Part shown: one piece after another, positions 1 through 11,097 of the stretch
Numbering within the stretch: the stretch's first letter is position 1
Layout: the number at the start of each line of letters is the position of its first letter
Program-made: the position numbers and the translations under genes
NCBI GenBank assembly: GCA_036898135.1
Contig: CM072512.1
Coordinates: 8,801,484-8,865,483, forward strand
Direction of reading: 5' to 3'
Length of the DNA stretch: 64,000 nucleotides
DNA from: Oncomelania hupensis
Taxonomy: Eukaryota > Mollusca > Gastropoda > Littorinimorpha > Pomatiopsidae
Notes under the pieces: model-generated
What the model saw: the letters and a program-made list of their open reading frames with translations, nothing else
Told to the model about the DNA's origin: nothing
Database searches by the model: none

Positions 1-380
1 ACCGCATAGGGCACCGAGATATGCACTTGGTGCAAGCTTGCACTTACGTTAGTATGTAACGCCACGGACCATCGAGGCCACTCCAGCCAAGTATGCCTGA
101 CTCAAGCGTTATGTGTAAAACTAGAAAATTGCAATGTTTGTGGGTGAAATTACTTTCGTCGTTTTTCGTTTTTTCTGAGCACCGGAAGGGTCGATAGTGT
201 AGCAACTGAAAAGTCAATAGACAAGACAGGCTTTCTAAATCAATACAAGAAAAGGTTTTCTTTACAGTTGAGAGCACTTACTTCAACTACCGCTTATTGT
301 GCTCTTCGCCTACTTACAGAACTCGTGATTTGCTGTACGCTAAGGAATGTTACTGTTACTTGGGGTGGACAAGGAATGTT

Positions 381-440
381 CAAGTCAAGTCAAGTCAAGT
401 CAAATAATTTTATTGCCAAGATAAAACACCAGGAATATGT
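381..440 (-). mobile_element. 3' end of a LINE with (TTGAC)n tail
   Basis: Read on the minus strand, an AATAAAATTA-type end runs into four to five copies of TTGAC (CAAGT on the plus strand, 381-403). Short tandem tails after a polyadenylation-like signal are typical of non-LTR elements. It could be the 3' end of the same element as the reverse transcriptase remnant at 1923-2126, which has the same orientation; the 1.5 kb between them would then be 3' UTR, but this link is inferred only. Confidence 0.5.
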
Positions 441-1922
441 CTCAGAATCGAGATAACACGCACGCACACACACACACAAACCTACACACCCACACACACA
501 CACATGTAGCAAGCTAAGACAGGCAGTGGGCTACAGAATTACAGTTCAAGTGACTATGTTACTATACAACTTTTCTAAAAATTATACGAGCTTTTCCTTA
601 AAACGCACATCTTTAATAGGCCATAACCCAAAAGCTTTCGCGCACATACGCACGCACGCACACACTCACACACAGTTCGCACACGAGCCAACATACTGCA
701 TGCAAGCACGACAGACAGAACCACACCCATGAGCCACCGCGAAAACCGTATGCAGAGGTTGAGGTCGAGGGGTCAAGGCCAAAGGTCGCTCTGTCCATGG
801 CTAGCAGCAGTACAAACAAACACACGCGTAACGGTGTAGTTCGATGTAAAACCGAAGAATTTGTTCTGTGCGAGATATAGACTTTAAGAAACTGTGAAAT
901 TGAAAAAAGAAAGGATTATTTGAAGAGGGAGCGTACTAATAGAGTAATGGAGACTCAGAGAAAGGGTCGCAGGGCAAGAACCAGAAGGTACGTGTTGCAT
1001 GATCATGTCTGTCGCTACACACATGCAGAGCCGCCACACAGCACACACTTCATTCCAATATCATAAACATGCACTTAAAAACAGATAGGGCATAATAATT
1101 AAAACAGTGAAATGTACCACACACATTTATAAATTTATAAGCGAATTTATCACAGTGGATACAAAGTCTAATGGATCTATATTCTATCCTAATAATACAA
1201 TAATAAAATAAATAGTAAAAGTAAAAATGAGACTACAAGTACAAGCAGCACAAAAAATAATGTTAAGTGGTTGTTGTGAAACATGGCTAACCTAGCAAAA
1301 AATAGCACAACATTGATCATATTAGGCATGGTAGTCTTCAAATATTTACATTTTCCACAACTGAAAGTGTGTAAAACTACTTGTCAGAATATAATATAAA
1401 AAGTCAATTAAAAAGTAGGTTAGCCCATCAGTGGTTGGTATGTTTACATCTGGTTCATGTACACCATGTAACTTAGATTATAAATTTGGCTCATATCCAC
1501 ACTAAAAATAAAATACTTGTCTCTCCACCCCCCACCCCCCCACCCCTTGCAAACACTCATTTACACTCTCCTACACACACATATACTTCATGATTAATAA
1601 TACAAGCTTTAAGGAAAACACACAAACACAGACACCCACACATATACACACATACACACACCTTAGCATAGAAGCCTGCACATTGCATGTATAAAATACT
1701 GGCACACAGAATATTTATTTATTTATTATTTAATCACTTTTATATAGCCTAACTCATTAACTTCCCCATATCTCACCACCCACCCACTCTGCCTAGTCAA
1801 TAACAACAACAAATGGAGACAGCATACTAGACAGCATATTAGCATTAAATTGTTGGGATAAGAATTTGATGTGAAACTTAAACTGAAAATTAAAAGTTCA
1901 GCTTAGTCATGTAAACACACAG
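441..1922. other. AT-rich stretch without recognised gene
   Basis: No convincing coding frame. It holds CA-rich microsatellites (about 454-505, 645-690, 1575-1670) and a C-run near 1530-1545. It may be the 3' UTR of the minus-strand LINE whose coding end lies at 1923-2126. Confidence 0.5.
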
Positions 1923-2126
1923 TCACAAAGCTTCCTCAGCATGATATGGCAGCGCGTTGAGGTGACTGGACAGGGCACGGACTGCGGAGGGGAAGAAGCT
2001 GTCAGCAAACCGGACCGTTCTGCTTCTAAAGTGCCTCAACCTTCTGCCAGATGGGAGCAAGACAAACATCTGTGATGCTGGATGAGACTCATCCTCTGCA
2101 ATGCTGCTAGCCTTCTTCAGCAGTTA
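1923..2126 (-). pseudogene. C-terminus of a non-LTR reverse transcriptase
   Basis: On the minus strand a frame of about 67 codons ends at a TGA at 1923-1925 and has an in-frame TAA just upstream. It contains the order LLPSGRRLRHF, then RFADSFFPSAVRAL, then SHLNALP. The pair 'PSGRR ... SFFPSAVR.L' is the usual end of ORF2 in several LINE clades (Rex1/CR1/Jockey-like). Everything upstream (fingers, palm, endonuclease) is missing here, so it is a dead 5'-truncated or eroded copy. Clade assignment is not possible from this piece. Confidence 0.6.
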
Positions 2127-2344
2127 CTTGGGGTAGGAGAGTGGTATACAAGGGCACAAGGATGCATAATCTAGACCACGCCCATGCACAAGGAATATAC
2201 AAACACTTTGGTCAATGCTGCAGCACTGTAAACGGATAAAGCTGATGAACAAATTGACAAAGCAAACGCCACTAAAAGTTAAGATGAGTAAAAGCTCAAT
2301 GGTCACAATACTCCCCACTGACATGCAGGACAATCTGGGATTCC

Positions 2345-2595
2345 AGTCTTCGTATGAGAGTATAAACCGAGGTCTATTCTGTGCACGCATGCATTCCATG
2401 GCAGGGACCTTACCAAGTAACACCCCCAGCAACCATCGCTGTAATATAGTTTACCTGTTATCTAGCTGTGCACTAATACTCCTCCGGATGAGATTGTAAA
2501 CCGAAGGCGAGTCTGTGCACGCACGCATTCCATAGCACGGACTTTTAAAGACCCTGAGGCTCGTGTCCTAGACGGGAGAGCGCCAGCTACGCCAA
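2345..2595 (+). mobile_element. Two broken SINE-1 body fragments
   Basis: Positions 2353-2410 and 2484-2580 each carry the SINE-1 body words 'gagagtataaaccgaggtc', 'gtctgtg', 'cattccat' and, in the second, 'cttttaaagaccctgaggctcgtgtcctagac' (here split for length). They are in the same orientation and lack both the tRNA-like head and the 3' tail. Confidence 0.6.
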
Positions 2596-2742
2596 TACGC
2601 TCAGCAATAGACACCTTCTGCACAATTATACATATGTACAGTACATATTCTGATAGTGTACTTATTATCTGACGGCCGTCTTTTTATTTTATTTTATTGA
2701 TATCTCTTCCTGCATGCGCATTGAACACGTCACTTAACGTGG

Positions 2743-2743
2743 T

Positions 2744-2820
<77 letters not shown>

Positions 2821-3001
2821 TATCATCATCATTATCATCATCATTATTATCATCATCATTATCATCATCATTATCATCATCATCATTATCATTATCATCA
2901 TCATTATCATTATCATCATCATTATCATCATCATCATCATCATTATCATCATCATCATCATTATCATCATCATCATCATCATCATTATCATCATCATCAT
3001 T

Positions 3002-3032
<31 letters not shown>

Positions 3033-3050
3033 CCATCACCATCCTCATCC
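2743..3050. repeat. (ATC)n/(ATT)n microsatellite
   Basis: About 300 bp of ATC units with interspersed ATT variants and a CACCATCC-type 3' edge. Translated frames give poly-Ser or poly-Asp strings, which are artefacts of the repeat. It directly abuts the fold-back element at 3058-3604. Confidence 0.95.
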
Positions 3051-3057
3051 ACCCATT

Positions 3058-3604
3058 GCACATAGCTACGATCGAAAGAAAGTATACTCCAGGCACACGC
3101 TGTGCAACAGGCCAAAGTATGTCCCTTGTCCCTTGAAGGGATACTTTGGCGAGGTTAGTAGCCTGCTCAGTTACAGTGTCGGTGAAAGACTACAAAGTAA
3201 GTTTCGTCTCCTCTAGGCGACGAATTAGGTCACGCTGTATTTGTTTTTAGGTCAGCTGTCTTTTACGAACCGTTTGAGAATCTTTTCGAACCGTTTACTG
3301 ATGCCGGACAGTGTCCTCACTTGGTTTCGTACAATTTAAGAATCCAATAAGGCAAATGTGATTTTGGGACGGAAAAAGAGCATTTCTGTAGAGGAAAGGG
3401 TTAGGGCTAGGGATAGATCTACAACTAACCCTTACCCGAACCCTTGTAGCAATATTCCGCTCTTTCCGTCACTTTTAAACAGTACTGCGGTTCGCATCCG
3501 CGGCTAGCAGCGAGCCCAAAGTATACTTTGAAGGGATGGAGGGAATACTTTCACCTGCTGCTAGCGGGAGTTTTGGCGATACTTTCTACCGATCGTAGCA
3601 ATGT
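3058..3604. mobile_element. Fold-back / MITE-like element between two ATC arrays
   Basis: The ends are inverted repeats: 'gctacgatcg' plus 'agaaagtat' at 3064-3088 recurs reversed at 3576-3599. Inner inverted segments follow: GACGGAAA...GAGC near 3368 against its reverse near 3457-3473, and AAGGGTTAGGG near 3398 against CCCGAACCCTT near 3437-3448, around a TAGATCTA centre near 3415. Local hairpins occur at 3104-3141 (CCAAAGTA...TACTTTGG) and 3518-3531 (CAAAGTATACTTTG). No transposase is encoded. A target duplication cannot be judged because both flanks are ATC repeats. Confidence 0.5.
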
Positions 3605-3616
3605 GTATTACCTCCC

Positions 3617-3624
3617 TCATCTTT

Positions 3625-3704
<80 letters not shown>

Positions 3705-3880
3705 CATCATCATCATCATCATCATCATCGCCATCACCATCATCATCCTCATCTTTATCATCATCATCATCATCACTTCATCACCACCATCATCATCACC
3801 TCCTTCATCATCACCACCATCATCATCATCACCACCACGTCATCACCACCATCATCATCACCTCCTTCATCTCCACCATT

Positions 3881-3912
<32 letters not shown>

Positions 3913-4006
3913 TTCATCACCACCACCATCATCACCTCCTTCATCACCACCACCACCACCACCATCATCATAATCATCATCATCATCATCATCATCACCA
4001 TCACTA
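3617..4006. repeat. (CAT)n/(CAC)n microsatellite
   Basis: About 390 bp of CAT units with blocks of CAC and CCT variants. The poly-His and poly-Ile frames across it are repeat artefacts. Confidence 0.95.
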
Positions 4007-4195
4007 TAGGTTCTCTCTTTTTGTCGCCCGGTCGCCCAGGATAATGCTCCTTCAATTGTCACGGGCGTCAGACGATGCGCCTTGGGCAGCTAGTGGGCGC
4101 CTCGGAAGGCTTGACTTAGATCTTGTATCAGCCAGCGCCTTGAGCAGCTCTTGAGCTGGAAAAAGCGCTATATTCAAACGATTTTTAAAATAATG
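4007..4195 (+). mobile_element. SINE-1, 3' half
   Basis: Matches the 3' half of complete SINE-1 copies: 'gcccaggataatgctc', 'gggcgtcagac', 'gatgcgcc', 'ggcgcctcgg', 'gccagcgccttgagcagc' and the L2-like end 'ttgagctggaaaaagcgcta' followed by tattcaaacgatt. Head and body are missing. Confidence 0.75.
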
Positions 4196-5084
4196 TCCTT
4201 TACCAACAATTTGTACTGTAATTTAGGATATAAAGCGATAGGACTTTAAAATTTGATTTTAATTCTCGAACGATTTATAGATTTATCAGTTCGGTTCACT
4301 TCTTATTTCGTGAGAGTAAAGCAAAGGCTATATTATTTTGAAACCGTTTTGTTTCAGAACAAGGCTAAGTTCCAAAACACAAAAGAGCCACTTGTCAGTC
4401 GCTATGATGCAACGGGGCGGCTAATGGGAGACTACTCTAGCGTGAGTGGCAGGCAGGGGAGAGAACTGCATGACAATGAAGTCTGGCGGTTTATTGTGGA
4501 CCTTCCACCCGTCGTCTGCTTGTCAGTCGCCTGTCAATGGAGGCATCACTCCTTTGCTCGCTTTAGTAAGCTTCCGCCGGAACGACAAGGGAAAATAGTT
4601 CCGTTACTTCTTCCGTCGTGCAGTCAAGATAACTAATGGTATTCGTCAAGCTGTCAAATGTAGGGTTTTTTTCTCGGTTTTTTGTTGTTGTTGTTTTTGG
4701 TGGTGGTGGTGGTGGGGGGGGGATTGGAGTGAGGGTGGGGTGTCTACCTGTACAGTGCATCCTTATTTTATGACTTCGAAATAGTAAGTAAGAAACCGTT
4801 AGAGATGAGCTCGCCGAGATTATACTTATTGAGGTCCAGAAAGGTGTCCAATCCAATGTTACTTAAGATAAAATCTCCAGTGAAGACTGCTCATCAAGAC
4901 GTTTGTGGATGTTCGGACAACATTCTTCATCCTTGCGGGCAAAATTCCAGTTGCTTTCTCAGCAAAAGTATGGCAGCCGCAGGGTAGTGCAGGGTTGGAG
5001 GAGGGGTGGAGTGGTTGGTCAGATATATTATATTAGGGCTAGCTTGCAGGATGTGTTTTTTTATATTTTATCTGGCATCCACTT
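4196..5084. other. No recognised gene
   Basis: A plus-strand frame at 4253-4636 (127 codons) shows no motif I can name and no splice-site support. A GGT-rich tract lies at 4698-4725. Nothing else is supportable. Confidence 0.4.
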
Positions 5085-5745
5085 TAGGACATGAGTGTCA
5101 GGATGTTTAAAGTCCGTTGTGGGATGCAATGCGCGCAAAAACTAGACATCGGATAAAAAGTACTCTTATTCCAAAGAGTGGGAGGAGATGAACTGCTCAC
5201 ACCTTAGAAGTTAATATTTCCACCCTTGCGTGGATAGAACACACGGACGTTCGTTCGACACTGGGAACTTTGGTACTGGTAACTGTTAACTTTGGTACTG
5301 TTAACTGTTAACTTTGGTACTGTTAACTTTGGCACTGTTAACTGTTAACTTTGGTTATGGTAACTGTTAACTTTGGTACTGGTAACTGTTAACTTTGGTA
5401 CTGGTAACTGCGAACTTTGGTACTGGTAACTGTTAACTTTGGCACTGGTAACTGTTAACTTTGGTTTTGGTAACTGTTAACTTTGGTACTGGTAACCGTT
5501 AACTTTGGCACTGGTAACTGTTAACTTTGGTACGGGTAACTGTTAACTTTGGCACTGGTAGCTTCAACACTTATAACCTGCTGCGTGTGTTTTGGTATTA
5601 GCACTCAACACTAGGACCTGAGTGTCAGGATCTTTTGAAGTCCGAGCGTTGAAACATATGTGTGCACGGACAATAGATCTTTTGTATTGTAATTATTTAT
5701 AGGGGTATTTAGACCTCGGTTTATACTCTCACCAAAAGGAATACT
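5085..5745 (-). mobile_element. SINE-1 remnants flanking a minisatellite
   Basis: Two minus-orientation SINE-1 body fragments, at about 5088-5150 ('taggacatgagtgtcagga', 'tttaaagtccgt') and 5600-5745 ('taggacctgagtgtcagga', 'gacctcggtttatactctc'), sit on either side of the 22-bp array at 5265-5565. They overlap in SINE coordinates, so they are two insertions or a duplication, not one element split by the array. Confidence 0.55.
5265..5565. repeat. Minisatellite, ~22-bp unit
   Basis: About 13-14 units of AACTTTGGTACTGGTAACTGTT with TACT/CACT/TTTT variants and some units shortened (missing one GGTAACTG block) near 5290-5340. The unit is built of the sub-words GTAAC and GTTAAC, so it may have arisen from an 11-bp precursor. 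Confidence 0.9.
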
Positions 5746-6224
5746 ATAAGACTGTGAGTGGCGACAGAACTTCTGGCAAACACAGTCGGTCGGCCTCCGC
5801 TTCTCTGACAACTAACCAGTACATCTGGAATCCAGATCCAGATCCAGATCCAACGCCACATTATCTTTTAGCCCAAATCTGACGGGATTTTCTCTTACCG
5901 TTGTAGCCAAATGTTGAGATCCGCATTCTTCAGATTCCCTTTTAGCAACTGTCAGTTGTCTGGCGCATGTTATGAAACTCCCCTTATCCCCCTCCCCCTT
6001 CCCCTCCCCTCAACCACACTCTCAGCTCTGGTATTCCAGAGACTCCCAGCTTTTGTCAGCAGACAATACGGACATCAAGAATTACTTTGGACAGGTTCAG
6101 GTCCCTCTCTACCGCTGGCTCAATCCACAACCTAATTTAGCTGGGCCTCTTACATTCTCAGTATAAAATACCTTTTGAGATCACGTTGACTGATTTGTTG
6201 TTTAGGCCAGAAGAGAAAGGCGAA

Positions 6225-6261
6225 GATGAGGAAGGAGGAGGAGGAGAAGAAGAAGAAGAAT

Positions 6262-6338
<77 letters not shown>

Positions 6339-6373
6339 GATGATGATGATGGTGATGGTGATGATGATGATGG

Positions 6374-6442
<69 letters not shown>

Positions 6443-6443
6443 G
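6225..6443. repeat. (GAG/GAA)n then (GAT)n microsatellite
   Basis: GAG and GAA units (6225-6260) pass into GAT units with scattered GGT variants up to 6440. Frames through it are poly-Asp or poly-Met artefacts. Confidence 0.95.
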
Positions 6444-6505
6444 AACAGTTTTGATGCCTGTCACGATTCCTTAAAAGAGGCAATACAGATTTATTCAACT
6501 GAATA

Positions 6506-6873
6506 ATAATAATAATAATAATGTTCGTCAATTGTAAGGCGCCTTCGCCTAAGGATCAAGGCGCTGGCCGATACAGGATCTAACTCAAACCGCCCGAGAC
6601 GCCCACCCGCAGCCTTTGGGCGCCTGGTGGAACGCCCGGTCAACTGAACAGAATCCTGGGCAGCCACTGATGGGGGAGAAGGACCAAGTGCATGCTGGGT
6701 GTGTTCTTGTTACCGGCACTCACCCGTCTAGGACATGAGCGTCAGGATCTTTAAAGTCCGTTATGATGGAATGTATGCGACACACAGACTAGACCTCGGT
6801 TTAAACTCTCATCCGAAGGAGTAGGAAAACAGGATTAAAGTGTCTTTCCCACGGACACAACATAATGGCCCGG
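6506..6873 (-). mobile_element. SINE-1, head-less copy
   Basis: On the minus strand it runs from the body ('ccgaggtctagtctgtg', 'tttaaagatcctgacgctc') to the tail region, then (ATT)n at 6506-6522. The tail hairpin is altered ('caaggcgctggccgataca' present, but the 'gcgctatataag' end is replaced). The 5' side stops at the GGCCGGGCCATT word, next to a (GAA)n array, so the tRNA-like head is gone. Confidence 0.8.
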
Positions 6874-6879
6874 CCAGGG

Positions 6880-6963
6880 AATAGAAGAAGAAGAAGAAGA
6901 AGAAGAAGAAGAAGAAGAAGAAGAAGAAGAAGAAGAAGAAGAAGAAGAAGAAGAAGAAGAAGA
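6880..6963. repeat. (GAA)n microsatellite
   Basis: About 27 GAA units at the point where the SINE-1 body breaks off. The overlapping poly-Arg and poly-Ser frames are artefacts. Confidence 0.95.
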
Positions 6964-7179
6964 ACAATGACAAGAAGAACAAGAACAAGAAGAAAGCGGA
7001 TACAGTTTAACAAAGGGGGTGGGGGAGGTGAAAAATGGGGGAAGGGAAAAAAAAGAACTTATAATTTGTTTCCGACCGCGAAAGAGTGAGCGCACGAACC
7101 TAATTTCCGATCCGATCTTTTCATTTTCCGTTACTTTTGCTTTGAATTTGAATGAACTGCTATATTTATATCTTCGCGG

Positions 7180-8060
7180 AATGTAGACAAGTAATTTTGC
7201 GTCATTTTATTTACGGGACAGCATAACGGTAGTGTACTCTTACTTTTCCTTCCATGTCAAAATTTGGTAGTAGACTATGTAGCCTACTTCTTTGATGAAG
7301 TTTAAACGTGAAATTTTTCGTCACGACAGCTGTTATTGGCTTTATGATACGTTTCGGTACTTTTGGAAACTTGCAATGGAAATCACTTAATATAGGCTTA
7401 TTAAGGCGGTGATATTTCCTTCAAAGTCAGCATTTGATGTTGTATGCTGCTTTGATACAGAGTAAACATAATTATGTAGTCGTGCGTGTTCTAATACTTT
7501 GTTGGTACCTTTGAAATCTTGCAAATGGAAGTAATTATTAATCCATTTTTTAAAAGCGTTATTAAAAGTATGGTGACGACAGTTTTGTAAAAATTTACTT
7601 CAGTGTCAACATTTTATGTTGTACGTTGCCTTGAGCGGAAGATTAAACGTAATTGTGTAGTCATGCAAGGGAAGTAACTACTATATTTATGCAAGCGAAA
7701 TTACTGCTACATTTAGGGTTGGCTTTAGAAGCAGATCGTCAACAGTTGTGTAAACTTTTCCTTCAAGGTAAATTGTGTGCCGCTTTCAGGAAAATTAAAT
7801 ATATATATATTTTTTTTAGTCGTAAGATCTATTAGTTTACGTTAGTTTTCGACACCTTTGAAAACTTGCAAGGGAAGTAACTAGTACATTTAGGTCGGCA
7901 TTAGAAGTAGGTGGACAACAGGTGTGTAAAATTAGCCTGCGGTTCAAGATGTATTTCTTTGATAAAGATTACACTTAACTGTTCCGTCACGAGAGCTGAT
8001 AGTTCGCGGTACGTCTCGTTACCTTCCAGAACTTTGCAAGGGACATGACTATCACATTAG
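7180..8060. repeat. Old degenerate tandem repeat, ~150-200 bp period
   Basis: The phrase 'ctttgaaaacttgcaaggga' (variable) recurs at about 7355, 7510, 7660, 7858 and 8022, each followed or preceded by further shared words such as 'gaagtaact', 'cttcaaggt', 'catttatgttgta' and 'taattgtgtagtc'. Spacing varies from about 150 to 200 bp and units are strongly diverged. No coding frame spans it. Confidence 0.5.
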
Positions 8061-8503
8061 GTTAGAGTTAGGAGTAGCTAACTTCTCACCCTTCATCCTC
8101 TCCTTCCTGTCCATGGGAAGGAAAGGAGAGGAAAGTTAAGGATATTATTAAGAAGTTCTTTGGGGGAAAATCTGTATATAGGGAAATCTGTATTTGAGGA
8201 AATCTGTACTTGGAGAAATTCGTTTTGGGGGACGTGCGCGTAGATATTTCTTGTCTGTCCATCTTGGAAGAGCTTTTAGATGAGTTTGGACGAGTTCGTC
8301 TCGTAACCGAGTTCTTTTTTCACACGCACACCTCTGAGCGATCGCTTATACCCACGCGTCCACACTCCCCACACCCACCCACACACACACGTGCACGCAC
8401 AAACAAAGCCCAACACACACTCATTAACCCAAATACACGTTCTCACGCACAGAGCAAACTGATTTCAATTTAATTTAACAGTTCATTTAATGTCTTTTTA
8501 CAA
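8061..8503. other. No recognised gene; CA-rich tract
   Basis: Contains a GAGG-rich stretch (8100-8140), three tandem 'gaaatctgta' words at 8165-8215 and a CA-rich tract at 8320-8410. No supportable coding region. Confidence 0.4.
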
Positions 8504-8820
8504 ATCCCGTCGAGAACGACATAACCTAATAATGTACCACAAAATAGTCAATAATCATGTACCACACTATATGTATAATCTTATTCCACCACTAGTTGCA
8601 TATATTAACCCCACCACTGACGTAGACCGCTTGAAAGACACGTTCCTCATAAAAAAACTGAAATAGACCACACATCTTTCTTCCCATCAACTACTATCTC
8701 ATGGAACTATTTACCAGAGAGCACACAAGAAACGGTATCAACTGGAGCCATCAAGCATTACCTTCGAAGAGATGTTGCCTGCATCCCCCAGGATTTTCTG
8801 GTGAGGATATGGGATGAAGG
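8504..8820 (+). pseudogene. Non-LTR reverse transcriptase C-terminus, frameshifted
   Basis: One frame reads SRRERHNLIMYHKIVNN followed by a PHYMYNLIPPLV segment up to a stop near 8662. A second frame from about 8670 reads SFFPSTTISWNYLPES and then an AIKHYLRR segment. 'RR..HNLIM.HKI.N...P.Y...L.P' followed by 'SFFPST...WN.LP....S....IK.YL' is the standard end of LINE ORF2 proteins of the CR1/Jockey/L2 type. The frame break between the halves shows it is dead. An RTE-like fragment of opposite strand starts directly after it. Confidence 0.6.
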
Positions 8821-8830
8821 AAGGGGGGGG

Positions 8831-9550
8831 ACTATCCTATCCTATCCTATCCTATCCTATCCCATAACTCGGAGGTCGTAGGGGCACCACAGATGATCGT
8901 TTAACCAGCGTACTTCATCTTTCCCTGTCCTCAGCAACCCTGATTGTTTCGCTCAGTGTCAAACCAGTCCATTCTCGAATGTTGTCCTCCCACCTCTTTT
9001 TCGGTCTTCCTCTTCTTCTACCTCCTTGCACTGTGCCTTGCAGGATGGTCTTTGCAAGACCTGATGATCTGGTGACGTGGCCATACCATCGGAGTTTCCG
9101 TTTTTTCACCAATGTGAGCAAGTCATCGTGTTGTTCAATGGCTTGTGTGATAATCTGTCGGACTTCGTCGTTGGTTATTTGCTGGGTATAGGAAATGTCT
9201 AGAAGTCTTCTATAGCACCTCATCTTCATGCTTTGTTTTATTCACTGTAGATCTGCTGTGAGGGTCCATGTTTCTCAAGCATATAGGAAGATGGAGATGA
9301 CAAGGGAGCGCAGCAGCTTTACCTTGGAATGTAGACTGATGGTCTTGTCTTTCCAAATTGGCTTCAACCTTGCCAGGGCAGCAGTTGTTTGTGCGATCCT
9401 GGAGAGGACGTCCTGTCGGGACCCATTGGCTCCTAAGAATTTCAAGCTATGCACTATGTCGAGGGATTGGCCTTGGACTTTGATGTCCGCGTTGGTGCCA
9501 TTGGTGTTGTTGGTCATCATTTTGGTCTTCTCTGCACTTATTTCCAGGGA
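8831..9550 (-). pseudogene. RTE-like LINE, 3' third with (GGATA)n tail
   Basis: The minus strand encodes, in two frames, EKTKMMTNNTNG, a LKFLG segment, LARLKPIWKDKTISLHSKVK and an ISIFLYA segment, then (8915-9229) a KMRCYRRLL..ISYTQ segment, RKLRWYGHVTRSSGLAK, GRRRGRPKKRWEDNIREW and LTLSE. This is the thumb and C-terminal domain of an RTE-type (craniofacial-development-protein-2-like) reverse transcriptase. It ends in (TATCC)n as read on plus, i.e. a (GGATA)n tail at 8833-8865. The 5' parts and catalytic palm are absent; there is at least one frameshift near 9240. Confidence 0.85.
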
Positions 9551-10235
9551 AATAAATGCAGAGAAAATAAATAAATTGTTCTGGACCTTTCTCAAAATAA
9601 CTCCCCGGGTCAAGGGCTGTAGTGGTTAAAAGTTTATTTTTGTAGTGGCTGTTCTGGACCTGTTCAAGTTTAACTACCCTTTGGTGTTTTATAAATATGT
9701 TTGTTTAGGAGCTCCTCTGGGCATGTCCTGCCTGTATTGCCTCTCATCTTGCTAACGTATAATCTATAGCCATTGCTAACCAGAGAGGGGGGGGGGGGAG
9801 TGGGGAGTGGAAAAGTCTGGACCTGATCCAGTGTGACTCCCGAGTAGTTGTTTTCGGACAATTAAAATTGTCCCAGAATAACTCCCGTAGAGGGCATCTG
9901 GGATTGTTTCACATTTAATCTCCATTGAAAAGGGGGCTGTTTTGGCACTTGTCCAGTTTAACTCCTTGTAGTTTTTCTGGTACAAAATTGTCCAATGCCT
10001 AAGTAACTCCCTGGGGGCTGTTCTGGCACAAATAGAGAGTCAGTCCAGTTCATGATCTTGGTCGTCACCATGTAATCTTCATTCTCCGATTAACTCCTGG
10101 GAGTTGATTTGGAACAGAAGGGGAGCCATTCTGGGCCATGACTCCGATAGAGTTAATCTGGGCCTGGACTTAAAACTATTCTAAGGAGTAAAACTGATAA
10201 TTGGGGGCTGTTTCGGCACGTTACAACGGCTTATA
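9551..10235. repeat. Degenerate repeats of an AACTCCC/CTGTTCTGG motif
   Basis: The words 'aactccc' and 'gggggctgttctggcac' and their reverse forms ('gggagtt', 'ccagaat') recur about ten times over 680 bp in both orientations. The first 62 bp (9598-9659) are repeated exactly at 10921-10982. No coding frame is convincing and the element type is unknown to me. Confidence 0.5.
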
Positions 10236-10739
10236 CAAGCTTGCTTCTTGCCATTCTGGCACACAATAAAATATTTTTCTTTGGCATGTTTTTCCATTAA
10301 TAAAACACACGCTCAAACCAATGTCTTTGTCAAATGTGATATTAGACTAGGATGGACGCGCGCGCACACCCAAACACACACACATTTACCCCCTCCGCCT
10401 CCAAGAAAAATTACATTTGATCCTTTGATGATATATGCAAATTCAATGTATTAGAGTGTAATGTATTAGAGTGTAATAAAATATTTCGTGTGCGTGTTGT
10501 TGATGTGGTTGTTGTTGTTGATGATGTTGTTGTGTCTGCGCGTGTAAGCTTACAGTATGTACGAGCGCACGGTTGTTGATTAACACTATTACAACTTTTT
10601 TGTTTTGATAGACGTGGAAAAGAAAGTTAAACGATATTCCTGACATGTGCTGATTCTTCCACACCCTTACAACGGTACAAAAACAAAACAAAAATGTTTT
10701 AAACTATTAAAAAGTTTTCGATGATTCTTGATGCGTTGT

Positions 10740-10920
<181 letters not shown>

Positions 10921-10927
<7 letters not shown>

Positions 10928-10982
10928 CCGGGTCAAGGGCTGTAGTGGTTAAAAGTTTATTTTTGTAGTGGCTGTTCTGGAC
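10921..10982. repeat. Second copy of a 62-bp repeat
   Basis: Identical to 9598-9659. It overlaps the right arm of the AT palindrome by two bases and is followed at once by a GATA-type array. Confidence 0.9.
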
Positions 10983-11097
10983 ACATATATATAGATATAG
11001 ATATAGATAGATAGATTGATAGATTGATAGATTGATAGATTAATAGATTGATAGATAGATTGATAGATAGATAGATAGATATATAGATAGATAGATA
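10983..11097. repeat. (GATA/GATT)n microsatellite
   Basis: GATA and GATT tetranucleotides in mixed order, starting just after the 62-bp repeat. Confidence 0.9.

Noticed and set aside
3395..3450. Telomere-like (TTAGGG) sequence
   Set aside because: Only two or three degenerate words as part of the fold-back element, in both orientations.
2743..4006. Poly-Asp, poly-His and poly-Ser frames around ATC arrays
   Set aside because: Simple-repeat artefacts with matching frames on both strands.
4253..4636. 127-codon frame as a gene
   Set aside because: No recognisable domain or context; length is not unusual for chance.
8831..9550. Host gene similar to craniofacial development protein 2
   Set aside because: That annotation name derives from RTE-type endonuclease sequences; tail, truncation and many broken copies show a LINE.
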